Of a stretch of DNA of 64,000 nucleotides, positions 9,849 through 17,536 are shown piece by piece. Source of the stretch: Natrinema altunense (GTDB lineage: Archaea > Halobacteriota > Halobacteria > Halobacteriales > Natrialbaceae); contig NZ_JNCS01000003.1 in NCBI RefSeq assembly GCF_000731985.1, positions 372,001-436,000 on the forward strand. The letters run 5' to 3'. The notes beneath the pieces were generated by a model that did no database searches, was not told the origin of the DNA, and saw nothing but the letters and a program-made list of their open reading frames with translations. The first letter of the stretch is position 1; each line of letters opens with the position of its first letter. The position numbers and the translations under genes were made by a program.

Positions 9849-10205
9849 GTGTCGGAGGCCAACCCCGTCGAGCGATGGCAAGCAACTCTCGAGGAAGCCG
9901 GCGAACTCACGCCCGAGATCGTCGGCCGGATCACGGATGTCCACGGTGACCGCGGGGTTCGGGCCATCGAAGCGGTCGGCGAAAACCGCGTGAAGTCCTA
10001 TCGTGATTTTACGATCGTCGTCGGCTACGATGACGAGTATATCGTCGAGGACGGCGGCTGTACCTGCAAGGACAGCGAGTACAACCTGGATGCCGACGAC
10101 CCGACCGAGCGCTGCTGGCACTCGCTGGCCGTCGCGATCGCTCGCCGGGTCGGGCACGTCGACTACCACGACATGTGGTACTCCGACGTGCGCGAACTGC
10201 TGTAG
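9849..10205 (+). CDS. Small SWIM zinc-finger protein
   Basis: 118 aa. The core is a SWIM-type zinc-binding motif: CTCKD, then an acidic loop and [10 protein letters not shown], giving the CxC...CxH ligand pattern. An N-terminal helical part ([21 protein letters not shown]) and a short strand region ([20 protein letters not shown]) precede it. SWIM domains bind nucleic acid or proteins in recombination and chromatin proteins; the role of such free-standing haloarchaeal copies is unknown. The frame is open from 9672. I chose GTG 9849 because of the TATA-like box at 9821; ATG 9804 is the alternative and would add 15 residues. Confidence 0.75.
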   Translation: MSEANPVERWQATLEEAGELTPEIVGRITDVHGDRGVRAIEAVGENRVKSYRDFTIVVGYDDEYIVEDGGCTCKDSEYNLDADDPTERCWHSLAVAIARRVGHVDYHDMWYSDVRELL

Positions 10206-10230
10206 TGCCCAGCGATCGGTTCGGTTCCTT

Positions 10231-10695
10231 CGGCTGTGTTGAATCACTAGACAGCGTCGGGATAGGTCGCTAAATCAAAGGAGTTGAAGCGGGAGGCTGC
10301 GAGTGTCTATGACGCAAATCCCCCGCTTCATTGGGAAAGTTGTGCCGGTCGCTCAAAACGGTACTGACGATGGAGACGAATCCGCCGCCCCGGAAGGTAG
10401 CGGCGGATTCGCCGACTATGCTCTTGTTTCCCTGCACTGTCTGCGGATTTACCTCGATACGTCCTACCGAATGACGATTGACCTGCTGAAGGAGATGCCA
10501 CAAATAGCCGGGGAGATCGGCCTCAGCGCGGCCGATCTTCCCTCTCCGTCCACGTTGTGTAAGCCCTTCGACCGGATCAGTATGAGCGTCTGTCGAGTCA
10601 AGAGTTCCGTGAAATCGCCTTGATGTGTGTCGTTTATAACATCAAGCAGACCGTCAAACAGTGAAACAACGCCGTATGGCGATTCAACACAGCCG
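10231..10695 (+). mobile_element. Deleted IS5-type insertion sequence (MITE-like)
   Basis: The element is bounded by perfect 15-bp terminal inverted repeats: CGGCTGTGTTGAATC at 10231-10245 and its exact reverse complement at 10681-10695. Between them lie only the two ends of a transposase gene. At 465 bp the element is far shorter than a full IS5-family element of about 1 kb, so it is an internal deletion derivative that can no longer encode its own transposase. I see no convincing target-site duplication outside the repeats. Confidence 0.75.
10309..10664 (+). pseudogene. IS5-family transposase remnant, internally deleted and frameshifted
   Basis: The first ~95 codons from ATG 10309 (MTQIPRFIGKVV, then LHCLRIYLDTSYRMTIDLLK and DLPSPSTLCKPFDRISMSVCRV) are the N-terminal domain of a haloarchaeal IS5-type transposase. 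The reading frame then stops at 10621-10623. In another frame, immediately overlapping, the family's C-terminus is readable as QEFREIALMCVVYNIKQTVK followed by a stop at 10662-10664. The whole DDE catalytic core is missing. The two ends are joined by a deletion of roughly 150-200 codons, so no active product can be made. Confidence 0.8.
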
Positions 10696-10783
10696 TCGCG
10701 TGGGATGTCACACCGGCTGAGGCCGTCAGAGCACTCAATATTGGTGAAAATAGGAAACGTATTCCGCGGGATAAGCTGAGATA

Positions 10784-11554
10784 ATGATAGACATACAAAC
10801 TTTCATCAATGAAGAGCGAGGAAAATTGCTCGACGGAAAAGACGGTATTAAAGAAGCTATAATCACTCGTCCAACCAAAGGGCAGACTGTCGCTATCGGC
10901 CTATTGGCGATGGAGGATGTCGGTCAATCGAAAGAATGGTTCGATGCACTCACCGATGAGTGGATTCACACCATCGATGTCCGTTGGAACGGATCGTATA
11001 AAAAAGAACCAAGACAATCCGCTCAGATGGGGCCCTGGAACGAGTGTATCGATGGGATTTATAATGCGGTTTTGGGGAAATCAACCGTAGAAGAAGTTGC
11101 AGCAGAAGTCAACGAGCGTGCTACGGCAGCATTCATCGACGACCTCGAAAACCGGTCTCTGGCCCACCGCATCGATCTGGCCCGCGCTCTGAGTAGTTAT
11201 CTCCTTGACACCGGAACGGTCGAGGAACACGCGACGGCGCTCGAAAATGCCGTGAAAGAGCAGGACAAACCGTGGGCTGTCGCGCGGTATCTACCCTACG
11301 TCAGGGTCCTCCGAGGACTCAACAGTACCGATGTCTCCGAGGTCAAAGCCGGCATTGAACGACTTCTCAAGTTCCATCGGGACCACGTGGCCAGCGCCCG
11401 AGACGCCGACGCCGTCCAGAAAGCCGTCGCCCTCGACGCGACAGCGATGCTCGCACTCGCGCGCCGCGAGGGCATGGCCATCACTGTCGAGGACGAGCTC
11501 ATTCCCGACGCGCTGAACGACGACGAACATTATCCAGTAGGGAACGGAAGATAA
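10784..11554 (+). CDS. Uncharacterised protein in mobile island, possibly immunity-like
   Basis: 256 aa, soluble, no signal peptide. I do not recognise it with confidence. It looks mostly helical, with a Lys-rich first third and an Asp/Arg/Ala-rich remainder. The C-terminal block (DATAMLALARREGMAITVEDELIPDAL) loosely recalls the Imm49 immunity family, which is frequent in haloarchaea, but this is a memory-based guess. The first ~110 codons are AT-rich with rare Lys codons, while the last ~140 are typical GC-rich halophile coding. The gene sits between two transposase relics (10231-10695 and about 11614-11664), so recent transfer is likely. Confidence 0.6.
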   Translation: MIDIQTFINEERGKLLDGKDGIKEAIITRPTKGQTVAIGLLAMEDVGQSKEWFDALTDEWIHTIDVRWNGSYKKEPRQSAQMGPWNECIDGIYNAVLGKSTVEEVAAEVNERATAAFIDDLENRSLAHRIDLARALSSYLLDTGTVEEHATALENAVKEQDKPWAVARYLPYVRVLRGLNSTDVSEVKAGIERLLKFHRDHVASARDADAVQKAVALDATAMLALARREGMAITVEDELIPDALNDDEHYPVGNGR

Positions 11555-11928
11555 CGAGCATTGGTCTTTAGTTAGGCCTCAGTCTTCGGTTGTGTAGCGG
11601 TAGCGAGCCTCTCTTGGAGTATCTCGCTCTCCACAACATCAAAAAGACCGCTACAAAGCTATGATCGTACTGCCGTACCGCATTTTCAATAGAGCAGAAA
11701 TCACTGATACTGAACGACAGTAGTATCGTGTTTTCTACTTTCTGCAATTTGTGACGGGCAGATACTAATCACTCCTCCCTGTATTTGTCATGAGCTTCAC
11801 GAGCCGTTCAAAATAAGTCGCAAAAATCACGGAGAATACTGTAAAAGTGATACGGATACTCGGACTCACCCAATCAGGAAACTATTCCTCGAAGTAAGAA
11901 TTATATCGGTAGCCGCGCAAGATCGAGT
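11555..11928. other. AT-rich intergenic region with transposase C-terminal relic
   Basis: No full gene is visible. At 11614-11664 the plus strand reads LEYLALHNIKKTATKL followed by a stop, which looks like the last residues of an insertion-sequence transposase. It is bracketed by a 9-bp inverted repeat, TGTAGCGGT at 11593-11601 and ACCGCTACA at 11647-11655. The rest (11665-11928) is AT-rich without motifs I can assign, apart from likely promoter DNA for the gene at 11929. Confidence 0.45.
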
Positions 11929-12462
11929 ATGTCCAATACAGAGTCTCCAGATGGCCCCCCATCTTTTGAGGACGCGTTTCGTGACGATGATGTTGAACAG
12001 CGTATTTACGGGACGATCCTTCAGACCCGCGAGCCTGCAACGGCGAGCGCTATCGCAGAGCAGGCCGAATGCGACCCCAAGACAGCCCGAAAATATCTGG
12101 GGTGGTTCAGTGACCTCGGGATCGTCACGCGTCACGACGGCCATCCGACGACTTACGAGCGCAATGATGCATACTTCCAGTGGCGGCGCATCAACCAACT
12201 TGCTGCCGAGCACACCATCGACGAACTCCAAGAGCACGTCCGCACGCTCACGACACGGATTACAGAGTACGAAGAAACGTACGATGCCACAACGCCGGCA
12301 GCCGTCGACGCCGTCGATGCTGCAGAGACGAGCGACGAACGGACGATCGACGATGTGTATAGTGACCTTGCCGACTGGGCGACCGCTCGAGATGAGCGCA
12401 AGCGCTACGAACGCGCCCGTCAGCAACGTGCTGGCGCTGAGACCGACCAAGCATCCGGGTAA
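11929..12462 (+). CDS. Winged-HTH regulator, DUF7342-like; possible antitoxin
   Basis: 177 aa. The N-terminus has a winged helix-turn-helix: RIYGTILQTREPATASAIAE, helix CDPKTARKYLGWFSDLGIV, wing TRHDGHPTTYERND. A coiled-coil-like segment follows (HTIDELQEHVRTLTTRITEYEE), then a linker and a charged C-terminal helix (DWATARDERKRYERARQQRA). The protein matches a haloarchaeal HTH family present in many copies per genome. It ends 8 nt before the TumE-like gene at 12471, and the two are almost certainly one transcript. A repressor or antitoxin for that partner is the natural reading, but it is inference. Confidence 0.8.
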   Translation: MSNTESPDGPPSFEDAFRDDDVEQRIYGTILQTREPATASAIAEQAECDPKTARKYLGWFSDLGIVTRHDGHPTTYERNDAYFQWRRINQLAAEHTIDELQEHVRTLTTRITEYEETYDATTPAAVDAVDAAETSDERTIDDVYSDLADWATARDERKRYERARQQRAGAETDQASG

Positions 12463-12470
12463 TCCCATCG

Positions 12471-12905
12471 ATGACGCCGCCTGCAGGAGATGGACGTAGC
12501 CCCGCGCCTATCGACCGCCCAGTGCTCGAGTTTCTTCAGACACGCCTCCAAGCCACGGCACAGGCCGCTCGAGCGACGATCACGGATTCGAGTGGACATC
12601 TCGAACTCTATGTGACACTTGCACCATCGTACTATCCTGAAACCATAGAGGAGGCGAATCTCACTGTTCGCTGGTACACGAACGACGATTTCAAAATCCA
12701 TTACCGAGAGGTGCATCCTGATCACGCCTGGGAGTGCCGGTGGGACCGACATCCGAACCCTCACAATACGCGAGACCACTTTCATCCTCCGCCCACTGCT
12801 CCGACACCCGGTGAGGACAGTTCGTGGCCAAGCGATCATCGGGATGTACTGCGGGTCGTCCTTGACAAGATCGAAGAACGAATTACCAGGTTGTGGGACG
12901 AGTAA
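12471..12905 (+). CDS. TumE-like (DUF6516-type) small protein; possible toxin
   Basis: 144 aa. Conserved-looking blocks are LELYVTLAPSYYPETIEEANLT, then HAWECRWDRHPNPHNTRDHFHPPP and a C-terminal helix RDVLRVVLDKIEERITRLWDE. The order (strand with aromatic residues, WRWD-type strand, paired histidines followed by a Pro-rich HxHPP loop, C-terminal helix) recalls the TumE toxin family, whose members have an HH...FPHHKH signature. The match is by pattern only. It directly follows an HTH gene, as in TumE/TumA-type pairs. His residues in the loop could be catalytic. Function is untested. Confidence 0.65.
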   Translation: MTPPAGDGRSPAPIDRPVLEFLQTRLQATAQAARATITDSSGHLELYVTLAPSYYPETIEEANLTVRWYTNDDFKIHYREVHPDHAWECRWDRHPNPHNTRDHFHPPPTAPTPGEDSSWPSDHRDVLRVVLDKIEERITRLWDE

Positions 12906-12937
12906 GCCATCAGTGATGGCCGTTTTTCTGCGCCATA

Positions 12938-13438
12938 GTGGATTCATCCGCTTCCAGCGTTGGCATCTCGTACGTGATCACCGGCCGGGACGGTCCTCAG
13001 GACCCCTCGATCAAAGGTGAACTCGAGGAGTACTACGAGAACGAGATCCACCCTGGGCGGCTGTATCCGAATCTTGATACGGTCATCGACAAAGGGCTCG
13101 TCTACAAAGGCGAGGCCGACAAGCGAACGAACCACTACACGATCACAATGCGTGGTCAACACGAATTCGAGGCAACAGTCGAGCAAGAGGTCCAAGCAAA
13201 GGTGGATGCGAACCACCCAGACGGGATCGTCGATACAGATGATGAGCGGATCCACGGCGCGACCCTCGAACAGGAAGAGCGGATTCGAGCACGAGAGGAT
13301 GAACTCGAGCGAATCAGTGCCGTTCGTTCCGGATACCGTTCGAAGCGTCGGAGTCGTCCACGGAACCACGGTCCGAATCGGCCCCGGCTCAGAACGGCAC
13401 TGCACGCACGGCGAGGACAGTTATCACCGACTGTATAA
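12938..13438 (+). pseudogene. PadR-like regulator, probable 5'-truncated copy
   Basis: 166 codons. Residues ~10-85 match the haloarchaeal PadR/PhiH1-repressor-like winged helix: SYVITGRDGPQ, IKGELEEYY, HPGRLYPNLDTVIDKGLV and a wing with RTNHYTITMRGQ. Intact relatives begin with a longer helix (a FDLTGFQRDLL-type start) that is absent here. The first residues are instead unrelated sequence running out of the intergenic DNA. The C-terminal third is Arg-rich and unlike the family, and its last 50 nt overlap the membrane-protein gene on the other strand. I read it as a decaying copy; a functional short repressor cannot be excluded. Confidence 0.55.
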
Positions 13439-13853
13439 GAACCCGTAACAGCCCCCGCACTGACGGTTCGACGGGATCGTCCGCCGACGGCTCGGATCGA
13501 AGCCGGAGTGCACCGTATACCCCGAACGAACCGGCTAGCAGAACACGGATGACCGGGTTTAGCCATGTGTGCACTCCGGTCGCCGCTGGAGTCAATAGGG
13601 ATGCTCCGAGACAGACGAAGCCGAGGCCCTGGATCTGCCACCACTCGAGTCGACGGTCACCGACCCTGAGCCGATCTCGGCGGCCCGCGATCACGAAGGC
13701 GGTCGCCCCGAGCGCCATCCACCCGCTGGCGACGAGAGCGACGGGGGTGGGTGCGCCGACGGTGGACTGATAGCTGGTCCAGGTCATCCAACCACACACG
13801 ACGAAGAGCAGGCACCCGAATCCGATGCTACTCCGTCGTTCGGACCACGCCAT
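13389..13853 (-). CDS. Small membrane protein, four predicted helices
   Basis: 154 aa. Hydrophobic segments lie at about residues 10-26 (IGFGCLLFVVCGWMTW), 36-56 (VALVASGWMALGATAFVIAG), 75-92 (GLGFVCLGASLLTP) and 101-117 (NPVIRVLLAGSFGVYGA), followed by a short cytoplasmic tail. No family is recognised. ATG 13853 gives MAWSERRS immediately before the first helix. It closes the accessory island and lies upstream of hisH on the same strand, but the 100-bp gap and different function argue against a shared role. Confidence 0.65.
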   Translation of the reverse strand: MAWSERRSSIGFGCLLFVVCGWMTWTSYQSTVGAPTPVALVASGWMALGATAFVIAGRRDRLRVGDRRLEWWQIQGLGFVCLGASLLTPAATGVHTWLNPVIRVLLAGSFGVYGALRLRSEPSADDPVEPSVRGLLRVLIQSVITVLAVRAVPF

Positions 13854-13957
13854 ATTCGAAACGTGTGGGATAGAAATAATAAACGATCCGGTCGACGGAA
13901 CGCGAAGCGGATGAACGGGGCCAGTCCCGGTGGCCGACCGCCGTCACCGTCGTCGCG

Positions 13958-14620
13958 TTACGCGTCGGCGCAGATCTCGACGAAGTTCCGCAGGATCTGT
14001 AGTCCCGTCTCACCGCTCTTCTCGGGGTGGAACTGCGTCCCGAAGACGGTGCCGGCCTCGTTCGCGACGATCGACGGGAACTCGCGCTCGTAGTCCGTCG
14101 TCGCAACCGTCGCGTGCTCGTCGTCCGGGGCCGCGTAGTAGGAGTGGACGAAGTAGGCGTAGTTGCCGTCCACGCCATCCACGAGCGGGTGCTCGCGCTG
14201 GACGTGAAGCTCGTTCCAGCCCATGTGCGGGACCTTCTGCCCCTCGGCGAACCGGACGTTCGTTCCGGGGATCAGGTCCAGTCCTTGGACGGCCGACTCG
14301 CCGTCCGTGTCGCCCTCCTCGCTGGTCGTGAGCAGCATCTGCATGCCGAGACAGATCCCGAACAGGGGGGTTCCGCTCTCGGCCACCTCGAGGAGGTCCT
14401 CGCGGAGCGGGTCGGCGTTCTCGACGCCCTCGCGGAACGCGCCGACGCCCGGGAGAACGACGCCATCCGCCGTGGCGAAGGCGGCCGGGTCGTCGGTGAT
14501 CTCGACATCGGCACCCGCCCGCTCGAGCCCGCGCGTGACGCTGCGGAGGTTCCCGAGGCCGTAGTCGACGACGACGACGGAGGCGAGGGACTGCGCCTGT
14601 GGAGACGAAGCGGTGCTCAT
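13958..14620 (-). CDS. hisH: Imidazole glycerol phosphate synthase, glutaminase subunit
   Basis: 220 aa class I glutamine amidotransferase that supplies ammonia to HisF in the fifth step of histidine biosynthesis. The nucleophile Cys90 is in FGICLGMQ, and the His-Glu pair is in FHPEKSG (His198, Glu200). The N-terminal VVVVDYGLGNLRSV and the PGVGAF loop are also diagnostic. The frame extends upstream to 14692, but MSTASSPQ at 14620 leaves only a short Ser-rich leader before the conserved strand. hisF is not adjacent in this window, so his genes are scattered here as in other haloarchaea. Confidence 0.95.
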   Translation of the reverse strand: MSTASSPQAQSLASVVVVDYGLGNLRSVTRGLERAGADVEITDDPAAFATADGVVLPGVGAFREGVENADPLREDLLEVAESGTPLFGICLGMQMLLTTSEEGDTDGESAVQGLDLIPGTNVRFAEGQKVPHMGWNELHVQREHPLVDGVDGNYAYFVHSYYAAPDDEHATVATTDYEREFPSIVANEAGTVFGTQFHPEKSGETGLQILRNFVEICADA

Positions 14621-14883
14621 ACGCGTACTCGGCGGGGCGCGTTGAAGTGAATTGCCTTTCGGGCAACCGACTGTTGCTCGCCCGTCGAGCATTCGCCGGT
14701 CGACGAGTCGGTCGATCGGTGTCCGTCGCGACCGCCGTTGCCGGTGCCGCTGAGAGTCGTTGCGACGAACGTCCTGCTCGCTAGCAGCGGGCGTGTGGTC
14801 TACACCGCCACGGTAAAGAGGACGTGTCCGAACTGACAGTAACCTGTACTCCGTCCTATCTGGACACCACGCGCGAGGCGCGA

Positions 14884-15480
14884 TCAGAAGCCATCGAGGC
14901 GCGACTGTCCGCCCTCGCTGTCCGCAACGCCCGCGAGTTCGGCCGCGCGCTGCAAGGCGTTCTCGAAGGTCTCCGCTTGACTCCGGTCGTACAGCGTCGC
15001 CGCTGGATGCACGGAGATCAGGAGTCGCCGCGGCGCGCCGTCGATCCGGACCTCCTCGAGGTCGCCCGCCTCCTTGGTCACCGCGACCGATCGCTCGAGC
15101 AGGTGCTCGCTGGGCACCTTCCCCAGCGTGACGATCACTTCCGGATCGACCGTGGCGAGTTCCCGCTCGAGATAGCTCCGACAGTTCGCGAGTTCGTCGG
15201 TTTTCGGATCGCGGTTCTCCGGGGGCCGACAGCGAACGCAGTTGGTGATACGGATGTCGTGTCGGTCGAGACCGGCGGTCCGGAGGGCGTCGTCGAGAAC
15301 GGACCCGCTGCGACCGACGAACGGCTCGCCGTGCTCGTCCTCGTTGGCTCCGGGTCCTTCACCGACGAACAAGAGGTCGGCGTCCTCGGGGCCGACACCG
15401 TTGACGATCCGGCTGCGCGAGTCGACGAGCGCCGGACAGCGCGTACACTCCGTGACACAGCAGTCCTCCATCGTGCCCAT
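14884..15480 (-). CDS. Uracil-DNA glycosylase, Fe-S type (family 4/5)
   Basis: 198 aa base-excision repair enzyme that removes uracil arising from cytosine deamination. The Fe-S ligands are visible as CTRC near the N-terminus (Cys12, Cys15) and two further cysteines in the NCVRCRPPENRDP...LANC region. The catalytic motifs are GEGPGANEDEHGEPFVGRSG and, near the end, ISVHPAA. The N-terminus could start at Met1 (15480) or at Met4 (15471). Uracil repair matters in a GC-rich genome under strong sunlight. It stands apart from its neighbours by more than 140 bp. Confidence 0.9.
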   Translation of the reverse strand: MGTMEDCCVTECTRCPALVDSRSRIVNGVGPEDADLLFVGEGPGANEDEHGEPFVGRSGSVLDDALRTAGLDRHDIRITNCVRCRPPENRDPKTDELANCRSYLERELATVDPEVIVTLGKVPSEHLLERSVAVTKEAGDLEEVRIDGAPRRLLISVHPAATLYDRSQAETFENALQRAAELAGVADSEGGQSRLDGF

Positions 15481-15627
15481 ACAGGTGGCTCAAGCGGTCG
15501 CCTCCTACGTCTTTCGGGACGCAACCGTCGGTCGGGAGACCGGCTGGCACCTCGGCCCCTCTCGGTGGGCTGTGGATAACCGAGATGCGACCGCACGCTG
15601 CTCTCGGTCGGCCGACGCGGAGCGGTT

Positions 15628-16200
15628 TCACTCGACCGTCCGAACGTACGAATCGGCCGCTCGAGCCGCCAGCCGCGCGATTCGAAGCGGCTCGGGACGG
15701 CCGCCCTCGGGCGTGAACGCTCGGACGACGTCGTCGGCTTCGGCGGGCTCGAGGCCGACGTGTCTCACGTAGACGGTCTCGCCGTCGACCGACAGTTCGC
15801 GCCGCTCCGGCAGCGCGCGGTAGGTTCGGAGGCGGTCCTCGAGTTCGGGTCCGGAAAAGGCGTCTCGGAGGCCGGCCTCGAGGCCGTCGCTGGCCTCGAA
15901 GGTGACGGCGATGACCGGCCGGTCGACGGCCTCCCGGATGCGCGAAAGCGAGAGGACGTTGTACCACGCGGGGGCGATGGCCCCGAGCAGGACGTACCGG
16001 ACGTCCGGACGGTCGAGATCGGCGACGAGATCGATGACGGCGTCGGTTCCGTCGGTGCCGCCGACGCGACAGGTACCGTACGCGAGTCCGTCACAGACCC
16101 GGTCGGCACGGACGACGGCACCGGCGAGCGTACTCCGCGTTCGATCGTGATCGCCGCGGTACGATTCGGCGATGCCCAGCGCCCGTACCCCGGCTTTCAT
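15628..16200 (-). CDS. DUF99 family protein (endonuclease V-like fold)
   Basis: 190 aa. It has the markers of the archaeal DUF99/UPF0215 family: MKAGVRALGIAESYR at the start, TLAGAVVRADRVCDGLAYGTCRVGG, then RYVLLGAIAPAWYNVLSL and PVIAVTFEASDGLEAGL. The family is structurally related to endonuclease V, but no enzyme activity is established. The start codon lies 3 nt after the stop of the small acidic protein at 16204, on the same strand, so the two are cotranscribed and perhaps translationally coupled. Confidence 0.85.
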   Translation of the reverse strand: MKAGVRALGIAESYRGDHDRTRSTLAGAVVRADRVCDGLAYGTCRVGGTDGTDAVIDLVADLDRPDVRYVLLGAIAPAWYNVLSLSRIREAVDRPVIAVTFEASDGLEAGLRDAFSGPELEDRLRTYRALPERRELSVDGETVYVRHVGLEPAEADDVVRAFTPEGGRPEPLRIARLAARAADSYVRTVE

Positions 16201-16203
16201 CCG

Positions 16204-16380
16204 TCAGTCGCTCTCGTCTTTGATCTCCTTGAGCCGGTCGAGCAACTCGTCGCTCGACGCACCGTTTTCGAACTCGATGGTTCCGTCGTGGCTGTTCTCT
16301 CCCGACTTGACCGCGTCATCGTCGTCAAAATCAGCGTCGACTTCCTGTTGCTCGGATTCGTCGTAGCTCCCGAATCCCAT
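16204..16380 (-). CDS. Small acidic protein, DUF5786 type
   Basis: 58 aa: it begins MGFGSYDESEQQEVDADF, has a run of Asp residues, and ends with a charged helix SSDELLDRLKEIKDESD. I recognise this as the very conserved haloarchaeal family DUF5786; its function is unknown. It is too short for a routine gene search. The gene ends 3 nt before the DUF99 start, and this arrangement is usual in haloarchaea. Promoter DNA upstream (16381-16440) is AT-rich. Confidence 0.85.
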   Translation of the reverse strand: MGFGSYDESEQQEVDADFDDDDAVKSGENSHDGTIEFENGASSDELLDRLKEIKDESD

Positions 16381-16587
16381 ACAGTAATCCCTACGGTGTT
16401 CCGATTGAAAAATTCCGCGGTTACCGGTTTATTACTGTTCCCCAACCAGCCAACGCGTTCGGGAGCGCCGCTGGAACGGGGTGGACGCCGATCCAGTATA
16501 AAATATCCGCCATATTGTGCGTGGGACGAGGTCTCCGTCCCGCGGTCGAGGGGACCGTTTTTGCCGACGGCTACCGACGGTCCGCGT

Positions 16588-17304
16588 ATGGAAGTCCACC
16601 ACGTCACCGAGGCCGCGGAGACGTTCACCTGCAACGCCTTTCTCGCCGTCGGCGACCGGACGACGCTCGTTGACGCCGGGGCGATGGACGGCATCGTCGA
16701 CGAGATTCGCACCCACACCGACGAACTCGAGGCCGTGGTCATGACCCATCAACACGGCGACCACGTCGCCCAACTCGAGACCGTCAGTGACGCGTTCGAT
16801 CCGGACGTGTACGCCTACGACGACCACCCGGCTCGCACCCACGCGATCGACGACGGCGACACGGTTCGGATCGGCGACGAGGACTTCGAAGTCGTCTACA
16901 CCCCGGGTCACGCAGACGATCACGTCTCGTTCGTCTCCGAATCGGCGCTGTTCTCCGGCGACGTCGTCGTCCACGACGACGGGGCCTTCGACTACGGCAG
17001 CTTCGGTCGCACCGACAGGGCCGGCCAGTCCCGCGAGCGACTCATCGAGAGCATTCGGGACCTGCTCGAGCGCATGCCCGACGGCGGGAGTTACGAGGAA
17101 CGCAGTCCCTCGGCCCGTTCGAACGGGCATAGCCCGCGAGACGCGGCTGCGAGCACGGCTTCGGGGGCCGACCGAAACCGGTCTGCCGGCGTCGAACACA
17201 TGTACCCGGGTCACGGCGGTGTCTTCCACGGCGACGTGCGTGACGTGGTACAAACCGCGCTCGAGCGGGCGGAGAACCGGGAGCCGAAGTACCCCGACCA
17301 GTAA
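16588..17304 (+). CDS. MBL-fold metallo-hydrolase with an extra insertion
   Basis: 238 aa. The zinc site motif is THQHGDH with His54, His56, Asp58 and His59, later PGHADDH, FSGDVV and a final MYPGHGG, as in the glyoxalase II-like branch. Between DLLERMPDGG and VEHMYPGHGG, residues ~168-200 are a Ser/Arg/Asn-rich stretch (ERSPSARSNGHSP and after) that breaks the normal short loop of the fold. It looks like a later insertion. The frame is open from 15760, but the upstream part is antisense to the DUF99 region; ATG 16588 gives the family start MEVHHVTE. Confidence 0.85.
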   Translation: MEVHHVTEAAETFTCNAFLAVGDRTTLVDAGAMDGIVDEIRTHTDELEAVVMTHQHGDHVAQLETVSDAFDPDVYAYDDHPARTHAIDDGDTVRIGDEDFEVVYTPGHADDHVSFVSESALFSGDVVVHDDGAFDYGSFGRTDRAGQSRERLIESIRDLLERMPDGGSYEERSPSARSNGHSPRDAAASTASGADRNRSAGVEHMYPGHGGVFHGDVRDVVQTALERAENREPKYPDQ

Positions 17305-17536
17305 CCGGGCCGGAAAGCCGACGTTTCTCCCTTCGGTGGCCCGCTCGCGAGGGCCGTCGCGAACGAGTTTCCGCTCTCGAGACCGGAGCAGGGCGCGGGG
17401 CCGAGCCCGGTGTCGCCGGCACGAGTTCGTGTTCGCCGGCGTCGAACGCCGACCGACTACCGGAGCCGCGAAAAGGCGACATAATCCAACACTATGTGGT
17501 CAAGAACTTACCACGATCACCCGGTGTGTGGGGGGT

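Noticed and set aside
13493-13936. Open frames between PadR remnant and hisH on both strands
   Set aside because: Except for the four-helix protein at 13389-13853, these frames are Arg/Ser-rich shadows.
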